Shown in pieces: positions 27,998 through 38,264 of a DNA stretch of 64,000 bases. Both the position numbers and the translations under genes were made by a program. The notes under the pieces were generated by a model. It was not told where the DNA came from and ran no database searches. It saw only the letters and a list, made by a program, of their open reading frames with translations. Each line of letters opens with the position of its first letter. The first letter of the stretch is position 1. Where the stretch lies: NCBI GenBank assembly GCA_024103135.1, contig JAGFIZ010000012.1, forward strand, positions 17,639 through 81,638, in the 5' to 3' direction. The stretch comes from Bradyrhizobiaceae bacterium (lineage in GTDB: Bacteria > Bacteroidota > Ignavibacteria > Kapaibacteriales > Kapaibacteriaceae).

Positions 27998-30900
27998 ATG
28001 ATTCGGCTCTGCTTTGTGGTGATGGCAATCGTGTGTTTGAGCATGCCAGGGTATGCACAATCCACGACGGCTAGTTCGATCCACGGCGTTATCAACGACA
28101 AGGCCAATGAAGCGGTTTCTGGAGCTACGGTGCGTGCGACGCACCTACCAACAGGAACTGTATTCGGGGCAATTACGCGGACAAATGGTGCGTATCGCAT
28201 CGTAAACATGAAGGTAGGTGGACCATACATCATCGTGGTCTCGTCGGTCGGCAAAGCAACAACATCATACACGCTCGAATACCTACGCCTCGGTGAAGAT
28301 GCTACAGTCTCCCTCACGCTGGCAGACTCTACCGTTGACATGAAAGCTGTAGAAGTAACAGCACTTTCAGCATCGCAAGCAACAAAGACAGGACCAGAGG
28401 ACTACGTCAGCACACAGCAGTTGTCTTCGTTTCCATCAATCACTCGCAACTATCAAGAGTTCGCACGGTTCTCTCCATACGCCACACCACAGACGGGCAC
28501 AAGTAGCGTCACCCTAGGCGGTCGCAACAGCAAATTCAACAACCTCCAGGTTGATGGCACGCAGTACAATGATCTCTTTGGTCTTGGTGAGACAGGTTCA
28601 CCTGGTGGTCAGGCCAACTCGAATCCAATATCCATGGATGCCATTCAAGAACTGCAAGTACTCGTTGCACCATTCGATGTGCGGCAAGGCAGATTCAGTG
28701 CTGGTGGCATGAATGCCGTCACCCGCTCCGGCACCAATACCTGGCAAGGCAGTGCCTACTACTACTTCCGCAATGAGCAAATGATTGGTGACCTGCATAC
28801 AACCACTGCACTAAGCACCGACGAGCAAGGCAATCCGCTTCCACTCGGTACCTATCGCGATACGACCATCGCTACACCCTTTGCTGACTTTAGCGAATAC
28901 CAATTAGGTGCACGAGTGGGAGGTCCGCTAATCGACAACAAACTCTTCATGTTCTTCTCCGCAGAGCAGACGCAACGCAAGAATCCCAATCCACAACTAG
29001 GCTTCATTCAGAATGGGTCGAACAACTCGCTTATTCGATCAATTGCCGACACCATGGGGCAGATTCTACGGGATGTTTACGGATACGACCCTGGGGCAAT
29101 GGACAACGTCGAGTCAACACGTCCCAGCCTAAAACTCTTTGGTCGCATTGACTGGAACCTCGACAACAACAACACCATTACGTTCCGGCACAACTATGTT
29201 GATGCGAGCGACGAGATCTACAATCCAAACAGAACAACAGTTCTCTTTGGAAACAGAATGTACACCAACACCAGTCAGACCAACAGCTCCGTCCTCCAAT
29301 GGCACAGCACACTCAGCCCCACCATGCACAACGAGCTCATTGCTGGTGCTACGCTCATTCGTGATCATCGCGACATTCACGGAGCCAGATGGCCATCAGT
29401 AACGGTGACTGATTCCAGAACAAGCGGTGTGTACTATACGGCTGGTGCAGAGAACTTTTCGCTTGCCAACGTGGCCAACACCAATGTCTTCGAGCTTACT
29501 GACAACTTCACCTTCTTCATGGACGACCACACGTTTACCGTCGGCACACAAAATGAATTCCTAAGCTTCCGAAATCTCTTCATTCGAGACAATGCCGGGA
29601 CGTGGACGTTCAACTCGCTTGACGACTTCCGCAATGGCTTTGCATCACGACTTCAATACTCATTCGCACGACCACAGTACCCAGCCGACTTTGCAGCAGA
29701 GTTCTCGACTGCTCAGCTTGGCTTCTATGCGCAAGACGAGTGGCAAGTGAACCCACAGCTTCGCCTGACAATGGGTGTACGTGTAGACATGCCGCTGTTC
29801 TTTGACTCACCGAACTACAACGTCACTGCCGACACCATACACTACAACGCTAACACCAACGCTGCTCTCCTCAATCCAAACGCAACACTCGGTGTTCGAA
29901 CGGACAACATGCCAGGCCTCAATCCACTCTTTTCGCCTCGTGTTGGATTTAACTGGACCGATGGCGAGAGTACCCCGCTCACGATTCGCGGTGGTGTTGG
30001 TCTCTTCAGCGGAAGAGTGCCCTTTGTATGGATTGCCAATCAATTTGCCAATTCAGGACTTGAGTATGCTCGTGTGGACCTACGTCAGTCAGGTAGCGAT
30101 ACTCTTCGGTTCGACCCGACACTCGACCCACGCTCGAATCCTGACTTTGTGGCTCGAGCTGGCAAGGTCACCGAAGTCGACGTCACAGCCACAGACTTCC
30201 GCATGCCACAGAACCTTCGGGTAAACCTTGCTGCAGAACGAGAACTTGCATGGGGCATAGTCGGAACCATCGAGGGCATGTACTCGAAGACATTGAACGA
30301 CATCTACTACACCGATCTGAACCTCGGTGATAGGCAAGACACTACACCGTATGGGGGAACCCTTCCAGGTGGACGTGGAGTGTATGGAACATACTCAGGA
30401 CGGAACACAACCCCACGGACGCAGGTGGGTTCGTTTGGCGGTGGACCGTTCAACAACATCATCCAGCTTGGCAACACTAGCGAGGGCTATACTTACAGCA
30501 TCTCTGCACAGCTCAAGAAGCAATTCAACAGCGGCTGGTTTGCCAGCGTTGCCTATACCCATAGCGCATCGTACGACAGGAATTCGGGCATGTCTTCGCA
30601 GGCAATCTCGAACTGGCGATACAACTACACGCAAGACAGTCCGAACGATGTTGCACTAAGTCGTAGTCTTTACGACATGCCACATCGCTTCATCGCAGCA
30701 ATCAGCAAACGCTTCGAGTATGGCTCTTCGGACAATCCATTTGCCACTTCCGTTTCGTTGTTCTACGAGCTTCGGTCGGGTCAGCCATTCTCCTACGTCT
30801 ACGATGGCGATATCAACGCCGATGGCCAAACAGAGAACGACCTCATCTACATTCCACAGAATAGAACCGACATCGTACTTGGAACGTTTAGCAAGTCTGA

Positions 30901-31345
30901 CTCACTCCAGCTTGCAGCACCAACCATGTACGATCAGCTTGACGCTTACATCGAGCGAGATGCTTACCTAAGTGCAAATCGTGGTAAGATTGCAGAACGG
31001 TTTGGAGCGCGGCAGCCTATGGTGCAGACGCTTGATCTTCGCTTGTTGCAGGAGATACCCAACCCAGTAGCAAAAGGTCATCGCCTTGATATCACCGTCG
31101 ACATCCTTAACCTCCTCAACCTCCTTAACCCTGATTGGGGTCGCATCCAGACTGCAGCTTACAATCAGGACAAGATTCTCCGCTTCCAGGGCCTTGTAAC
31201 AACAAACACGAAGCAAGATCCGAATGCACAACAAGCAACAGCAGGCACACCAGTCTTTACCTACACCGACAAGCGTGATCCATTTGGCTACAACAACATG
31301 GCCTCGCGTTATCAAATTCAAATTGGAATCCGATACAACTTCTAG
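27998..31345 (+). CDS. Oar-like TonB-dependent outer-membrane receptor
   Basis: A 1115-residue protein with signal peptide (cleavage after GYA, residue 20) and an N-terminal carboxypeptidase-regulatory-like beta domain (about 27-110: HGVINDKANEAVSGATVRA). A plug domain follows (VTLGGRNSKFNNLQVDG, IQELQVLVAPFDVRQGRFSAGGMNAVTRSGTN), then a long beta-barrel ending in IQIGIRYNF, the expected aromatic C terminus for outer-membrane insertion. This arrangement is that of Oar/OmpA-related TonB receptors; the ligand is unknown. GGAGGG precedes the ATG by six bases. The phosphodiesterase gene follows after about 50 bases. Confidence 0.9.
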   Translation: MIRLCFVVMAIVCLSMPGYAQSTTASSIHGVINDKANEAVSGATVRATHLPTGTVFGAITRTNGAYRIVNMKVGGPYIIVVSSVGKATTSYTLEYLRLGEDATVSLTLADSTVDMKAVEVTALSASQATKTGPEDYVSTQQLSSFPSITRNYQEFARFSPYATPQTGTSSVTLGGRNSKFNNLQVDGTQYNDLFGLGETGSPGGQANSNPISMDAIQELQVLVAPFDVRQGRFSAGGMNAVTRSGTNTWQGSAYYYFRNEQMIGDLHTTTALSTDEQGNPLPLGTYRDTTIATPFADFSEYQLGARVGGPLIDNKLFMFFSAEQTQRKNPNPQLGFIQNGSNNSLIRSIADTMGQILRDVYGYDPGAMDNVESTRPSLKLFGRIDWNLDNNNTITFRHNYVDASDEIYNPNRTTVLFGNRMYTNTSQTNSSVLQWHSTLSPTMHNELIAGATLIRDHRDIHGARWPSVTVTDSRTSGVYYTAGAENFSLANVANTNVFELTDNFTFFMDDHTFTVGTQNEFLSFRNLFIRDNAGTWTFNSLDDFRNGFASRLQYSFARPQYPADFAAEFSTAQLGFYAQDEWQVNPQLRLTMGVRVDMPLFFDSPNYNVTADTIHYNANTNAALLNPNATLGVRTDNMPGLNPLFSPRVGFNWTDGESTPLTIRGGVGLFSGRVPFVWIANQFANSGLEYARVDLRQSGSDTLRFDPTLDPRSNPDFVARAGKVTEVDVTATDFRMPQNLRVNLAAERELAWGIVGTIEGMYSKTLNDIYYTDLNLGDRQDTTPYGGTLPGGRGVYGTYSGRNTTPRTQVGSFGGGPFNNIIQLGNTSEGYTYSISAQLKKQFNSGWFASVAYTHSASYDRNSGMSSQAISNWRYNYTQDSPNDVALSRSLYDMPHRFIAAISKRFEYGSSDNPFATSVSLFYELRSGQPFSYVYDGDINADGQTENDLIYIPQNRTDIVLGTFSKSDSLQLAAPTMYDQLDAYIERDAYLSANRGKIAERFGARQPMVQTLDLRLLQEIPNPVAKGHRLDITVDILNLLNLLNPDWGRIQTAAYNQDKILRFQGLVTTNTKQDPNAQQATAGTPVFTYTDKRDPFGYNNMASRYQIQIGIRYNF

Positions 31346-31394
31346 GTTGGAAGGGGGCGATGTAGCACATCCCTCCTTCTATCATCGCATACTC

Positions 31395-32573
31395 ATGGGG
31401 GTGCTGACGCTTGTCGTCAGCGCCCCCTTGATGTTTGGTGGCACACGCACGATCCTGATTTCATTCGATGGTTTTCGACATGACTATGTGGGACGTTTAC
31501 CCGATGGTGTCTTCAAGAGTATGTTTTCTACTGGGTGCAGAGCGCAATCCTTGATCCCTGTGAATCCTACCAAGACATTTCCGAATCACTGGAGTCTGGC
31601 AACAGGCCTCTATCCTGAGCATCATGGAATCCTTGATAACCGGTTCTATGACAGAGCCTTGGTCGATACGTTTGCAATGTCAAGCACAGAGTCCGCCTGG
31701 TGGCTTGGCGAGCCAGTGTGGAACACAGCAGAGCGTCGTGGCGTGATGGCCTACACGTACTACTGGCCTGGATCAAATGTTGCTGTGCAAGGTATGCACC
31801 CAACTCGATGGTTCCCCTATAGTGGATCGCGGAAGTATGCCGATCGCATCGACTCCGTCATCGCCTGGTCGGCCATGCCACAACCACCTGGACTTATCGT
31901 TACGTACTTCGAGTTACTGGATGATGCCGGGCATCGTCATGGTCCGCAGTCCGCACAGGTCGACACTGCACTCATCACCGCCGAAGCACTGATTGCTCGC
32001 CTGGTGCAAGGACTCCGTGCACACGACGTGCTTGATTCGGTAAACATCGTCATCGTCAGTGACCATGGGATGACGGCTACTGAGCCCCCTTCCCCAGACC
32101 AACATCGCGTACAGTCGGCACTGTTTGGCGACAGCTCTCTTGTTGTACTCGTGAGCCATACGAACGTCTTCGTCTACGGCTTGCAGCCTGATCAAGCCGA
32201 TGCCGTTGCAGAGCGGGTAAATGCCGACGCTGCATTGAAGATCCGCGCCACACCATCAAAGCGGTTGGATAGCAGTTGGCATATCAACCACGCAGCGAGA
32301 GTACCGGATCTCTATGCCGAGGCATTGTTCGGATCTACCATCGATACAGGCAAGCGTCCGCTACCACAGCATGCTGGCGGCAATCATGGCTACCACAACA
32401 GCAACGTCGACATGCACGGTATATTCGTTGCAACAGGACCAGACATCAAGCCAGGGCTGTTGCCATCGTTTAGTGTCGTTGACGTATACAACGTCATCTG
32501 TTCATTGCTGCGCATTGAACCTGCACTGAACGACGGTAATCCAGAGATAGCACGTCGGGTAGTCAGACACTAG
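31395..32573 (+). CDS. Type I phosphodiesterase/nucleotide pyrophosphatase (ENPP-like), exported
   Basis: A 392-residue protein from ATG 31395, which begins a signal peptide (MGVLTLVVSAPLMFGG); a longer frame upstream would lie inside the receptor gene. Metal and nucleophile motifs of the alkaline-phosphatase superfamily are intact: ISFDGFRHDYV, NPTKTFPNHWSLATGLYPEH (Thr nucleophile), YFELLDDAGHRHGP, VSDHGMT and GNHGYHN. It should cleave phosphodiester or pyrophosphate bonds in the periplasm. It probably belongs to one unit with AMP nucleosidase and a PhoD-like phosphatase downstream, suggesting scavenging of extracellular nucleotides. Confidence 0.88.
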   Translation: MGVLTLVVSAPLMFGGTRTILISFDGFRHDYVGRLPDGVFKSMFSTGCRAQSLIPVNPTKTFPNHWSLATGLYPEHHGILDNRFYDRALVDTFAMSSTESAWWLGEPVWNTAERRGVMAYTYYWPGSNVAVQGMHPTRWFPYSGSRKYADRIDSVIAWSAMPQPPGLIVTYFELLDDAGHRHGPQSAQVDTALITAEALIARLVQGLRAHDVLDSVNIVIVSDHGMTATEPPSPDQHRVQSALFGDSSLVVLVSHTNVFVYGLQPDQADAVAERVNADAALKIRATPSKRLDSSWHINHAARVPDLYAEALFGSTIDTGKRPLPQHAGGNHGYHNSNVDMHGIFVATGPDIKPGLLPSFSVVDVYNVICSLLRIEPALNDGNPEIARRVVRH

Positions 32574-32598
32574 CATTCACATTCGTCGGCAGATTACG

Positions 32599-33375
32599 AT
32601 GGAGACAAAACAACAGATAGCAGAGAACTGGTTGCCACGGTATACTGGCATGCCTGTGTCGGGATTTGGTGACTACATTCTTATCACGAACTTCAAGTCA
32701 TACGTTGATGCCTTTGCCCGACGTTTCGACGTACCGGTAATAGGCGCTGACAGGCCGATGCAGGTGGCCACGAACACTAGTGGTCTGAGCATCATCAACT
32801 ATGGTATTGGTTCGCCCAACGCAGCACTCATCATGGACTTGCTTGTTGCGCGCATGCCCAAGGGCGTGTTGTTTCTTGGCAAGTGCGGTGGACTCAAGCA
32901 TAGCACGACGATCGGTCACTTTATCCTCCCTATCGCTGCCATTCGTGGTGATGGAACCAGCAACGACTACTTTCCACCGGAGGTACCGGCACTACCTTCG
33001 TTCAAGATCCACAAGTTCGTTTCTGACAAAATCCTCCAGCACGAGAAGGAGTACCGGACAGGCGTTGTCTATACCACTAACCGACGAGTTTGGGAGTGGG
33101 ATACAGCATTCCGAGAACACTTGAAGGAGCTTAGCTGCCTTGCCATCGACATGGAAACAGCAACGGTGTTTATCGTTGGCCATAAGAATGGCATTCCACG
33201 CGGTGCATTGCTTCTGGTGAGCGACGTGCCAGTTGTTCCTGAAGGAGTGAAAACAGAAGAGAGCGATAAGCAGGTGTCCGAAAAATGGTCGCAGATGCAC
33301 CTGGACATAGGCATCGAAGCAATGACCCACATTGGCGAACAAGGCGAAGAAATCAAACACCTTAGGTACGAGTAA
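32599..33375 (+). CDS. amn: AMP nucleosidase
   Basis: A 258-residue protein of the nucleoside phosphorylase fold, in the short form typical of Bacteroidota. Motifs include NYGIGSPNAALIMDLL, FLGKCGGL, DYFPPEVPALPS, CLAIDMETATVF and LLVSDVP. It should hydrolyse AMP to adenine and ribose-5-phosphate in the cytoplasm. It lies 25 bases after the phosphodiesterase and its stop overlaps the next ATG (TAATG), so translation is coupled to the PhoD-like gene. Confidence 0.9.
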   Translation: METKQQIAENWLPRYTGMPVSGFGDYILITNFKSYVDAFARRFDVPVIGADRPMQVATNTSGLSIINYGIGSPNAALIMDLLVARMPKGVLFLGKCGGLKHSTTIGHFILPIAAIRGDGTSNDYFPPEVPALPSFKIHKFVSDKILQHEKEYRTGVVYTTNRRVWEWDTAFREHLKELSCLAIDMETATVFIVGHKNGIPRGALLLVSDVPVVPEGVKTEESDKQVSEKWSQMHLDIGIEAMTHIGEQGEEIKHLRYE

Positions 33376-34787
33376 TGGTCACTATTACACTGTCAACTAG
33401 CAATACGGTTTATTCACGCAGCGCCTCGTCGCGTCGGCTTCCCACACTCGCATCACTCATCCTTGCATGTTGTACCTGGCTTGTTTGCGCAAGCTCACTT
33501 CATGCTCAAGGGCTTGCTGCTGGACCCATGGTGGGGCATGTTGACATGCGCGAAGCCAAGCTCTGGGTACAGACGCGCACGGCCGCCGATGTTGCAATCG
33601 AGTATCACGAGAAAGGAACGTCAGGTCCGTGGTTCCGAACACTTACCTCGCGGACCACTCCTGCTGACGCCTGCGTAGCCACGCTCATCGCCGATAGTGT
33701 CGAACCAGGCAGAACCTATGAGTACCGCGTGCTGGTGAATGGTGAGCCCCTTACCTTCCCCTATCCAACGGAGTTCAAGACCCAACCCATTTGGAAGTGG
33801 CGAGGTGATAATCTTCCAAGCCAGACCATAGCCATTGGATCGTGTCTATACGTTAACCAGCCCGGCTATGAACGTCATGACAAGGATGGAAACGAACGGG
33901 GCTATGGCAGTGAGTACGAAACCATCACATCATTAGCCAACGCTAAACCCGATGTGATGATTTGGATGGGCGACAATGTCTACATGCGCGAAGCCGATTG
34001 GAATTCACGCAGTGGTATGCTCAAGCGCTTTTCGCATACGCGAGCCATGACAGAGTTACAGCCCCTCCTTGCATCCACGGCGAACTATGCGATTTGGGAT
34101 GACCACGACTTCGGACCCGACAACAGTAATCGTGGCTGGTGGGGGAAGGAGACATCGCTGGAGGTTCACAAACTCTTCTGGCCCAACCCCTCATACGGTA
34201 CTCAACGAGCACCTGGTGTATACACATCATTCGATGTACTCGACGTGCAGTTCATTCTGTTGGACGACCGGTATTATCGCAAGCCGGAGCGCCGAGTTGA
34301 CGGGATTGGATCAATCATCGGACATGAGCAGATAAATTGGCTGGCCGACGTACTTGCATCGTCGAAGGCTACGTTCAAGATCATCGCAACTGGATCGCAA
34401 TTCATCACCTCGGATACAACGAAGGAATCGTACATCCACGAGCCACGAGAGCGACAGTTGATCATCGACATGATCACGCGTAACAACATCAAGGGTGTGA
34501 TGTTCATTAGTGGTGACATCCATGCTGCCGAGCTTAGCCGCTTGGATAGGCCAGATGCCTACCCGTTGTATGAGTTCACGTCAAGTGCACTTACGGCAGG
34601 GTCAAACAAGAACATTGCCAACCAGCAGAATCAATATCGTGTACCCAACACCGCATACGGTGGACACAACTTTGGACTCATCACGGTTAGCGGTAAACGT
34701 GGCGAACGCACGCTCACCCTGCAATGCATGGACAAGGATGGCAAGGAAGTGTGGAAGCACGTGATTACCGAAGCGGAACTCCGGTAA
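33375..34787 (+). CDS. PhoD-like metallophosphatase, exported
   Basis: A 470-residue protein. A long N-terminal region ends in a hydrophobic segment and SLHAQ (signal peptide near residues 24-45), then a fibronectin-like N-terminal PhoD domain (GHVDMREAKLWVQTR). The metallophosphatase core has AIGSCLY, IWMGDNVY, WDDHDFGPDNSN and FISGDIHAAELS. PhoD enzymes release phosphate from phosphoesters, including phosphodiesters. It is coupled to AMP nucleosidase by a one-base overlap and ends 11 bases before the convergent malic enzyme gene. Confidence 0.9.
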   Translation: MVTITLSTSNTVYSRSASSRRLPTLASLILACCTWLVCASSLHAQGLAAGPMVGHVDMREAKLWVQTRTAADVAIEYHEKGTSGPWFRTLTSRTTPADACVATLIADSVEPGRTYEYRVLVNGEPLTFPYPTEFKTQPIWKWRGDNLPSQTIAIGSCLYVNQPGYERHDKDGNERGYGSEYETITSLANAKPDVMIWMGDNVYMREADWNSRSGMLKRFSHTRAMTELQPLLASTANYAIWDDHDFGPDNSNRGWWGKETSLEVHKLFWPNPSYGTQRAPGVYTSFDVLDVQFILLDDRYYRKPERRVDGIGSIIGHEQINWLADVLASSKATFKIIATGSQFITSDTTKESYIHEPRERQLIIDMITRNNIKGVMFISGDIHAAELSRLDRPDAYPLYEFTSSALTAGSNKNIANQQNQYRVPNTAYGGHNFGLITVSGKRGERTLTLQCMDKDGKEVWKHVITEAELR

Positions 34788-34798
34788 CCATCATCACA

Positions 34799-36427
34799 TC
34801 AATAGTCCGGTTTGTAACTCTTATCGGCTACAAATGCGCCTACATCTGCAGGCCGCTCAACCGTTGCCAATCCAGAGTCAAAGAAGTACTCAGCTACAGC
34901 AGTAGCAACAACATGAGCACTTTCTCTGATTCTAGTTAACGGTGGATAGACTACCCCACTATCGAACATCTCCTGTGTGACCATTCCGGATAGAGCCCGT
35001 GCTGCCACACTAAAGGCCTCATCCGGTATGGTGGTGGGCTTAGCTGCGAGGACGGCTAGTCCCATTGCCGGGAAGATGTAGACGTTGTTTCCTTGCGATG
35101 GAGTCAACGTCTTGCCATCATACTCAAACGGTGGAAAGGGGCTTCCACTAGCAAAGATGGCCTTGCCGCCCGACCACGTGTAGGCTTGTTCTGCCGTGCA
35201 TTCACTCTTTGATGTTGGATTGGAGTATGGGAAGATGATCGGACGTTCCGTATTCCGTGCCATCTGCTCAATGATGGGCTGGGTAAAGCTTCCTGGTATG
35301 GTGCTTGTGCCTAACAACACCGTTACACCGAGCTCACGCACTGCATCTTCGAGTGATAGCGTTTCACCTGGCTTGTTGGCATAGCGCAACTTCGCCGGTG
35401 TAAGATCTGTTCGTGAAGATGTCACAAGCCCCTTACTATCTACCAACCAGCAGCGATGTTGTGCTTCTTCGCGCGTTAGTCCTTCACGCTCCATTGCCGT
35501 ACATAAGAGGTCGGCAATACCTATCCCTGCAGAGCCTGCACCAAAGAACAGATACGTTTGATCTTGCAAACGTTCGCCCTTGCATCGGGTAGCCGTCATG
35601 ATACCCGAAACACCAACACCAGCGGTTCCCTGGATGTCGTCGTTAAATGAGCAGACGCGATGTCGGTATTGCTCAAGAATCTCTGCTGCATGATGATTTG
35701 CAAAATCTTCCCACTGTATGGTGCAGCCAGGGAAGACGTCCTTAACCGATTCTACAAACTCATCGATGAAGTTATCGTACTCCGTGCCAACGATTCTGTT
35801 CTGTGCAAGACCGATGTAGAGTGGGTCGTTCAACAACTCTTCGTTGTTTGTTCCAACGTCCAGTGCAATTGGTAGCGTAAGGTGCGGAGGAACACCGGCA
35901 ACTGCCGTATAGAGAGCAAGCTTGCCAATGGGAATGCCCATACCCTGAGCACCAAGGTCGCCCAGTCCAAGTATCCTCTCCCCGTCGGTAACGGTTATGA
36001 ACTGCACGTTTGGCTCCGGCCAATTACGCAGCACTTGCTTCATCTTGCCACGATGCCGTAGCGTGATGTAGATGCCTTGCGGTCTGCGGTAATTACGTCC
36101 GAATGTCTGACATGCTTCGCCTACGGTAGGTGTATAGACGATGGGCATATACGTTACTGGATCGCCCATCAGAATGCGATAGTAAATCGTCAGGTTGCGT
36201 TCTTGAAGATCAGCCAGATAAATGTATTTGTCGATGTCTCTTGGCAACGAAGCAATGTGCGCTTCGATTCGCTTTGTCTGTGTTTCTGGCGTCGATACGA
36301 TGTCCGGCAGCAGACCAAGGATTCCGTATGCCTCTCGTTCTTCTCTGGTAAATGCCGTTCCTTTATTCCAGCGTGGATCTCGAAGGAGGTCCATGCCAGA
36401 CTTGCCACTAGGATGATTGGTTTTCAT
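34799..36427 (-). CDS. NAD-dependent malic enzyme
   Basis: A 542-residue protein of the large (about 550-residue) malic enzyme type that oxidatively decarboxylates malate to pyruvate. Conserved segments are YYRILMGDPVTYMPIVYTPT, VTDGERILGLGDLGAQGMGI (catalytic and nucleotide region), NDDIQGTAGV, FFGAGSAGIGIADLL (Rossmann dinucleotide site) and PYSNPTSKSECT. The start is ATG 36427, just seven bases from a -7-like element, so the mRNA may have almost no leader. No other central-metabolism gene is adjacent. Confidence 0.93.
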   Translation of the reverse strand: MKTNHPSGKSGMDLLRDPRWNKGTAFTREEREAYGILGLLPDIVSTPETQTKRIEAHIASLPRDIDKYIYLADLQERNLTIYYRILMGDPVTYMPIVYTPTVGEACQTFGRNYRRPQGIYITLRHRGKMKQVLRNWPEPNVQFITVTDGERILGLGDLGAQGMGIPIGKLALYTAVAGVPPHLTLPIALDVGTNNEELLNDPLYIGLAQNRIVGTEYDNFIDEFVESVKDVFPGCTIQWEDFANHHAAEILEQYRHRVCSFNDDIQGTAGVGVSGIMTATRCKGERLQDQTYLFFGAGSAGIGIADLLCTAMEREGLTREEAQHRCWLVDSKGLVTSSRTDLTPAKLRYANKPGETLSLEDAVRELGVTVLLGTSTIPGSFTQPIIEQMARNTERPIIFPYSNPTSKSECTAEQAYTWSGGKAIFASGSPFPPFEYDGKTLTPSQGNNVYIFPAMGLAVLAAKPTTIPDEAFSVAARALSGMVTQEMFDSGVVYPPLTRIRESAHVVATAVAEYFFDSGLATVERPADVGAFVADKSYKPDY

Positions 36428-36433
36428 GAGCGG

Positions 36434-36441
36434 CAAAATTA
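36434..36441 (-). promoter_or_regulatory. TAnnTTTG-type -7 element of the malic enzyme gene
   Basis: The minus strand reads TAATTTTG, a perfect match to the Bacteroidota -7 consensus. It ends seven bases before the ATG, implying a leaderless or nearly leaderless transcript. A matching -33 TTTG is not clear. Confidence 0.45.
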
Positions 36442-37022
36442 CTGCGCTGGCTTGGTTTATCTGTGCGTTGGGAGCTATGCTACGTGAAGCTCTACCTTGT
36501 GTTCATCATCAATCCATGTTGCATTGTTGATGCAATGGTGATCATGATTTGCGATGCGAATCTCCTGACGATGATCACGCTAGCAACATGCTTGAAGCAT
36601 GTAAGCAGTGTTCAAATTCAAGCCAGGAACAGCTCAAGGGCAGCTCAAGAAGCATGAAAGAAGTTCGTGGGGTTGATGCAGGAACACTGTATCGTACATC
36701 CATCGCGATGTCATCAAACATGGTCCACCGACAAGGACAGCATGACGAAACTCTGACTGTTAACGCATCATCGTCGTCCAAGTGTTACATGCCCATGTAC
36801 ACGACATAGCTGCGTGAATGATATGGTCAGTTTCGTGTCAAATCGACCTCGTTGTTCAGATAACAATCGCACAAGACAAGGTCGCGCAGTAGTCTGCAGA
36901 TCAGCGGCTTGGCGAAGCCCTCGGACGTATTCGTACCAGCAAATAATAACAGACACGTAGAGGCGAAAATTCGTATATTTGGACTTAATCCAGATAAGCC
37001 AACCAATACTAAAGGATTTGCA
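36442..37022. other. Intergenic region between malic enzyme and heme-uptake operon
   Basis: About 580 bases between divergent genes. Apart from the malic enzyme promoter at one end and a heme-operon promoter candidate at the other, I see no gene; the 86-codon plus frame at 36549-36809 has low-complexity, unconvincing sequence. Confidence 0.45.
36974..36981 (+). promoter_or_regulatory. Candidate -7 element of the heme-uptake operon
   Basis: TATATTTG matches TAnnTTTG and lies about 40 bases before the ATG of the HmuY-like gene. No convincing -33 element or iron-regulator site could be identified upstream. Confidence 0.4.
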
Positions 37023-38264
37023 ATGCGTCTCTTGGCGACAACGATTTTCGCTCTAACCCTATGTTTTCTAAGCCCCTTACAAGCAGCTGTCGACTCGCTG
37101 GTAATGGGTCCTCAATACGCCAACCAGGTCTGGTATCAGTTTGGCGTGGGTACAACAGCAACGTCTCCTCAGTCAAACTGGGACCTCGGTTTTGAAACCA
37201 GTGGTGTTTCAGGAGCAATCATTGCCAACGGCGGTAAGGGGGTCAACGTCTATGTTGTCGAGGGCAAAACACCTGCAGATTGGGAAACGATCGACACGAC
37301 GGGCATGGGTGAGTGGACGGCCTTGCATAACAGTCCAGAATCCTGGACCATTGGTGCGTTGAATCAGCCTGCCGACACTTCGAATGACCTCGACCTTGGA
37401 TGGGGATCATACAACCTCACTACTCACCAAGTTGTTGGCAACAGAGTCTTCGTGGTCACCACGCCGACAGCAACGAAGAAGCTGCGCATCGACGCCCTCG
37501 TTGGTGGCGAGTATCGCTTTACCTACGCCAACATCGATGGTACCGAAGAGTTTTCAGGCGTCATTGCCAAGAGTGCCTTTGCAGGCAAGAAGTTTGGCTA
37601 CTGGAGTTTTGAAGGTAACCAAAGCGTTGACCGTGAGCCGGCAAAGGAATCATGGCATATCACCATGCTCAAGTACGTTGACATGATTCCCGCAGGACCT
37701 GGCGTGACAATGGCCTACCCGGTGACAGGCATTCTTGCAAATGCATCAGTGAGCGTTGCACGCATTGTTGCAGAAGACCCATCCACAGCACCAGCTCCAG
37801 CCGAAGAGGCATTTGAAACTCGTGCAAACGTTATTGGCTGGGATTGGAAGGCCTTTGCAAACATGGCCTACACTGTATCCGATAGCACGGCCTACTTTGT
37901 GAAGACTGCTTCGGGCGATGTCTACCGACTGACCTTCTCTTCGTTCGCAGGTAGCTCAACAGGCACGACGGTATTCGAGTCTACATCAGTCGTCACCTCT
38001 GTATCGGAGACCGATCCATCGCTACGTCTTAGCGTCTATCCAAGTGTCGTTGAACGGTGCAATCACCTTGAACTCGCAGTCGATGCCTCACAGCACACAA
38101 CTGTTAATGTCTACGATGTTACTGGAACACTCGTGTGGACTACGTCCGTTACGGATGGCTTTAACGCTGTTGCACTCAACACGTGTAGCCTGGCATCTGG
38201 CAAGTATTTCGTTACGGCTCAAACAAACAACGGCGTAATCTCAAGCACCTTCATCGTACAGTGA
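37023..38264 (+). CDS. HmuY-like heme-binding protein with T9SS sorting domain
   Basis: A 413-residue protein from ATG 37023, whose next residues form a signal peptide (LLATTIFALTLCFLSPLQAA). Two HmuY-like signatures occur: VWYQFGVG...SNWDLGFETSG near the N terminus and FGYWSFEG...ESWHITMLKYVD in the middle. A third related segment, IGWDWKAFANMAYTVSDSTA, is followed by YFVKTASGDVYRLTFSSF. The last ~80 residues (LRLSVYPSVVE ... GKYFVTAQTNNG) are a type A T9SS sorting domain, so it is secreted or surface-attached. HmuY proteins capture heme and pass it to a TonB receptor, which is the next gene (4-base overlap). Heme as ligand is inferred. Confidence 0.82.
   Translation: MRLLATTIFALTLCFLSPLQAAVDSLVMGPQYANQVWYQFGVGTTATSPQSNWDLGFETSGVSGAIIANGGKGVNVYVVEGKTPADWETIDTTGMGEWTALHNSPESWTIGALNQPADTSNDLDLGWGSYNLTTHQVVGNRVFVVTTPTATKKLRIDALVGGEYRFTYANIDGTEEFSGVIAKSAFAGKKFGYWSFEGNQSVDREPAKESWHITMLKYVDMIPAGPGVTMAYPVTGILANASVSVARIVAEDPSTAPAPAEEAFETRANVIGWDWKAFANMAYTVSDSTAYFVKTASGDVYRLTFSSFAGSSTGTTVFESTSVVTSVSETDPSLRLSVYPSVVERCNHLELAVDASQHTTVNVYDVTGTLVWTTSVTDGFNAVALNTCSLASGKYFVTAQTNNGVISSTFIVQ

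Noticed and set aside
36549..36809. 86-codon plus frame in the malic enzyme/heme operon gap
   Set aside because: Ser- and Met-rich low-complexity sequence, no ribosome site, no resemblance to a known family.
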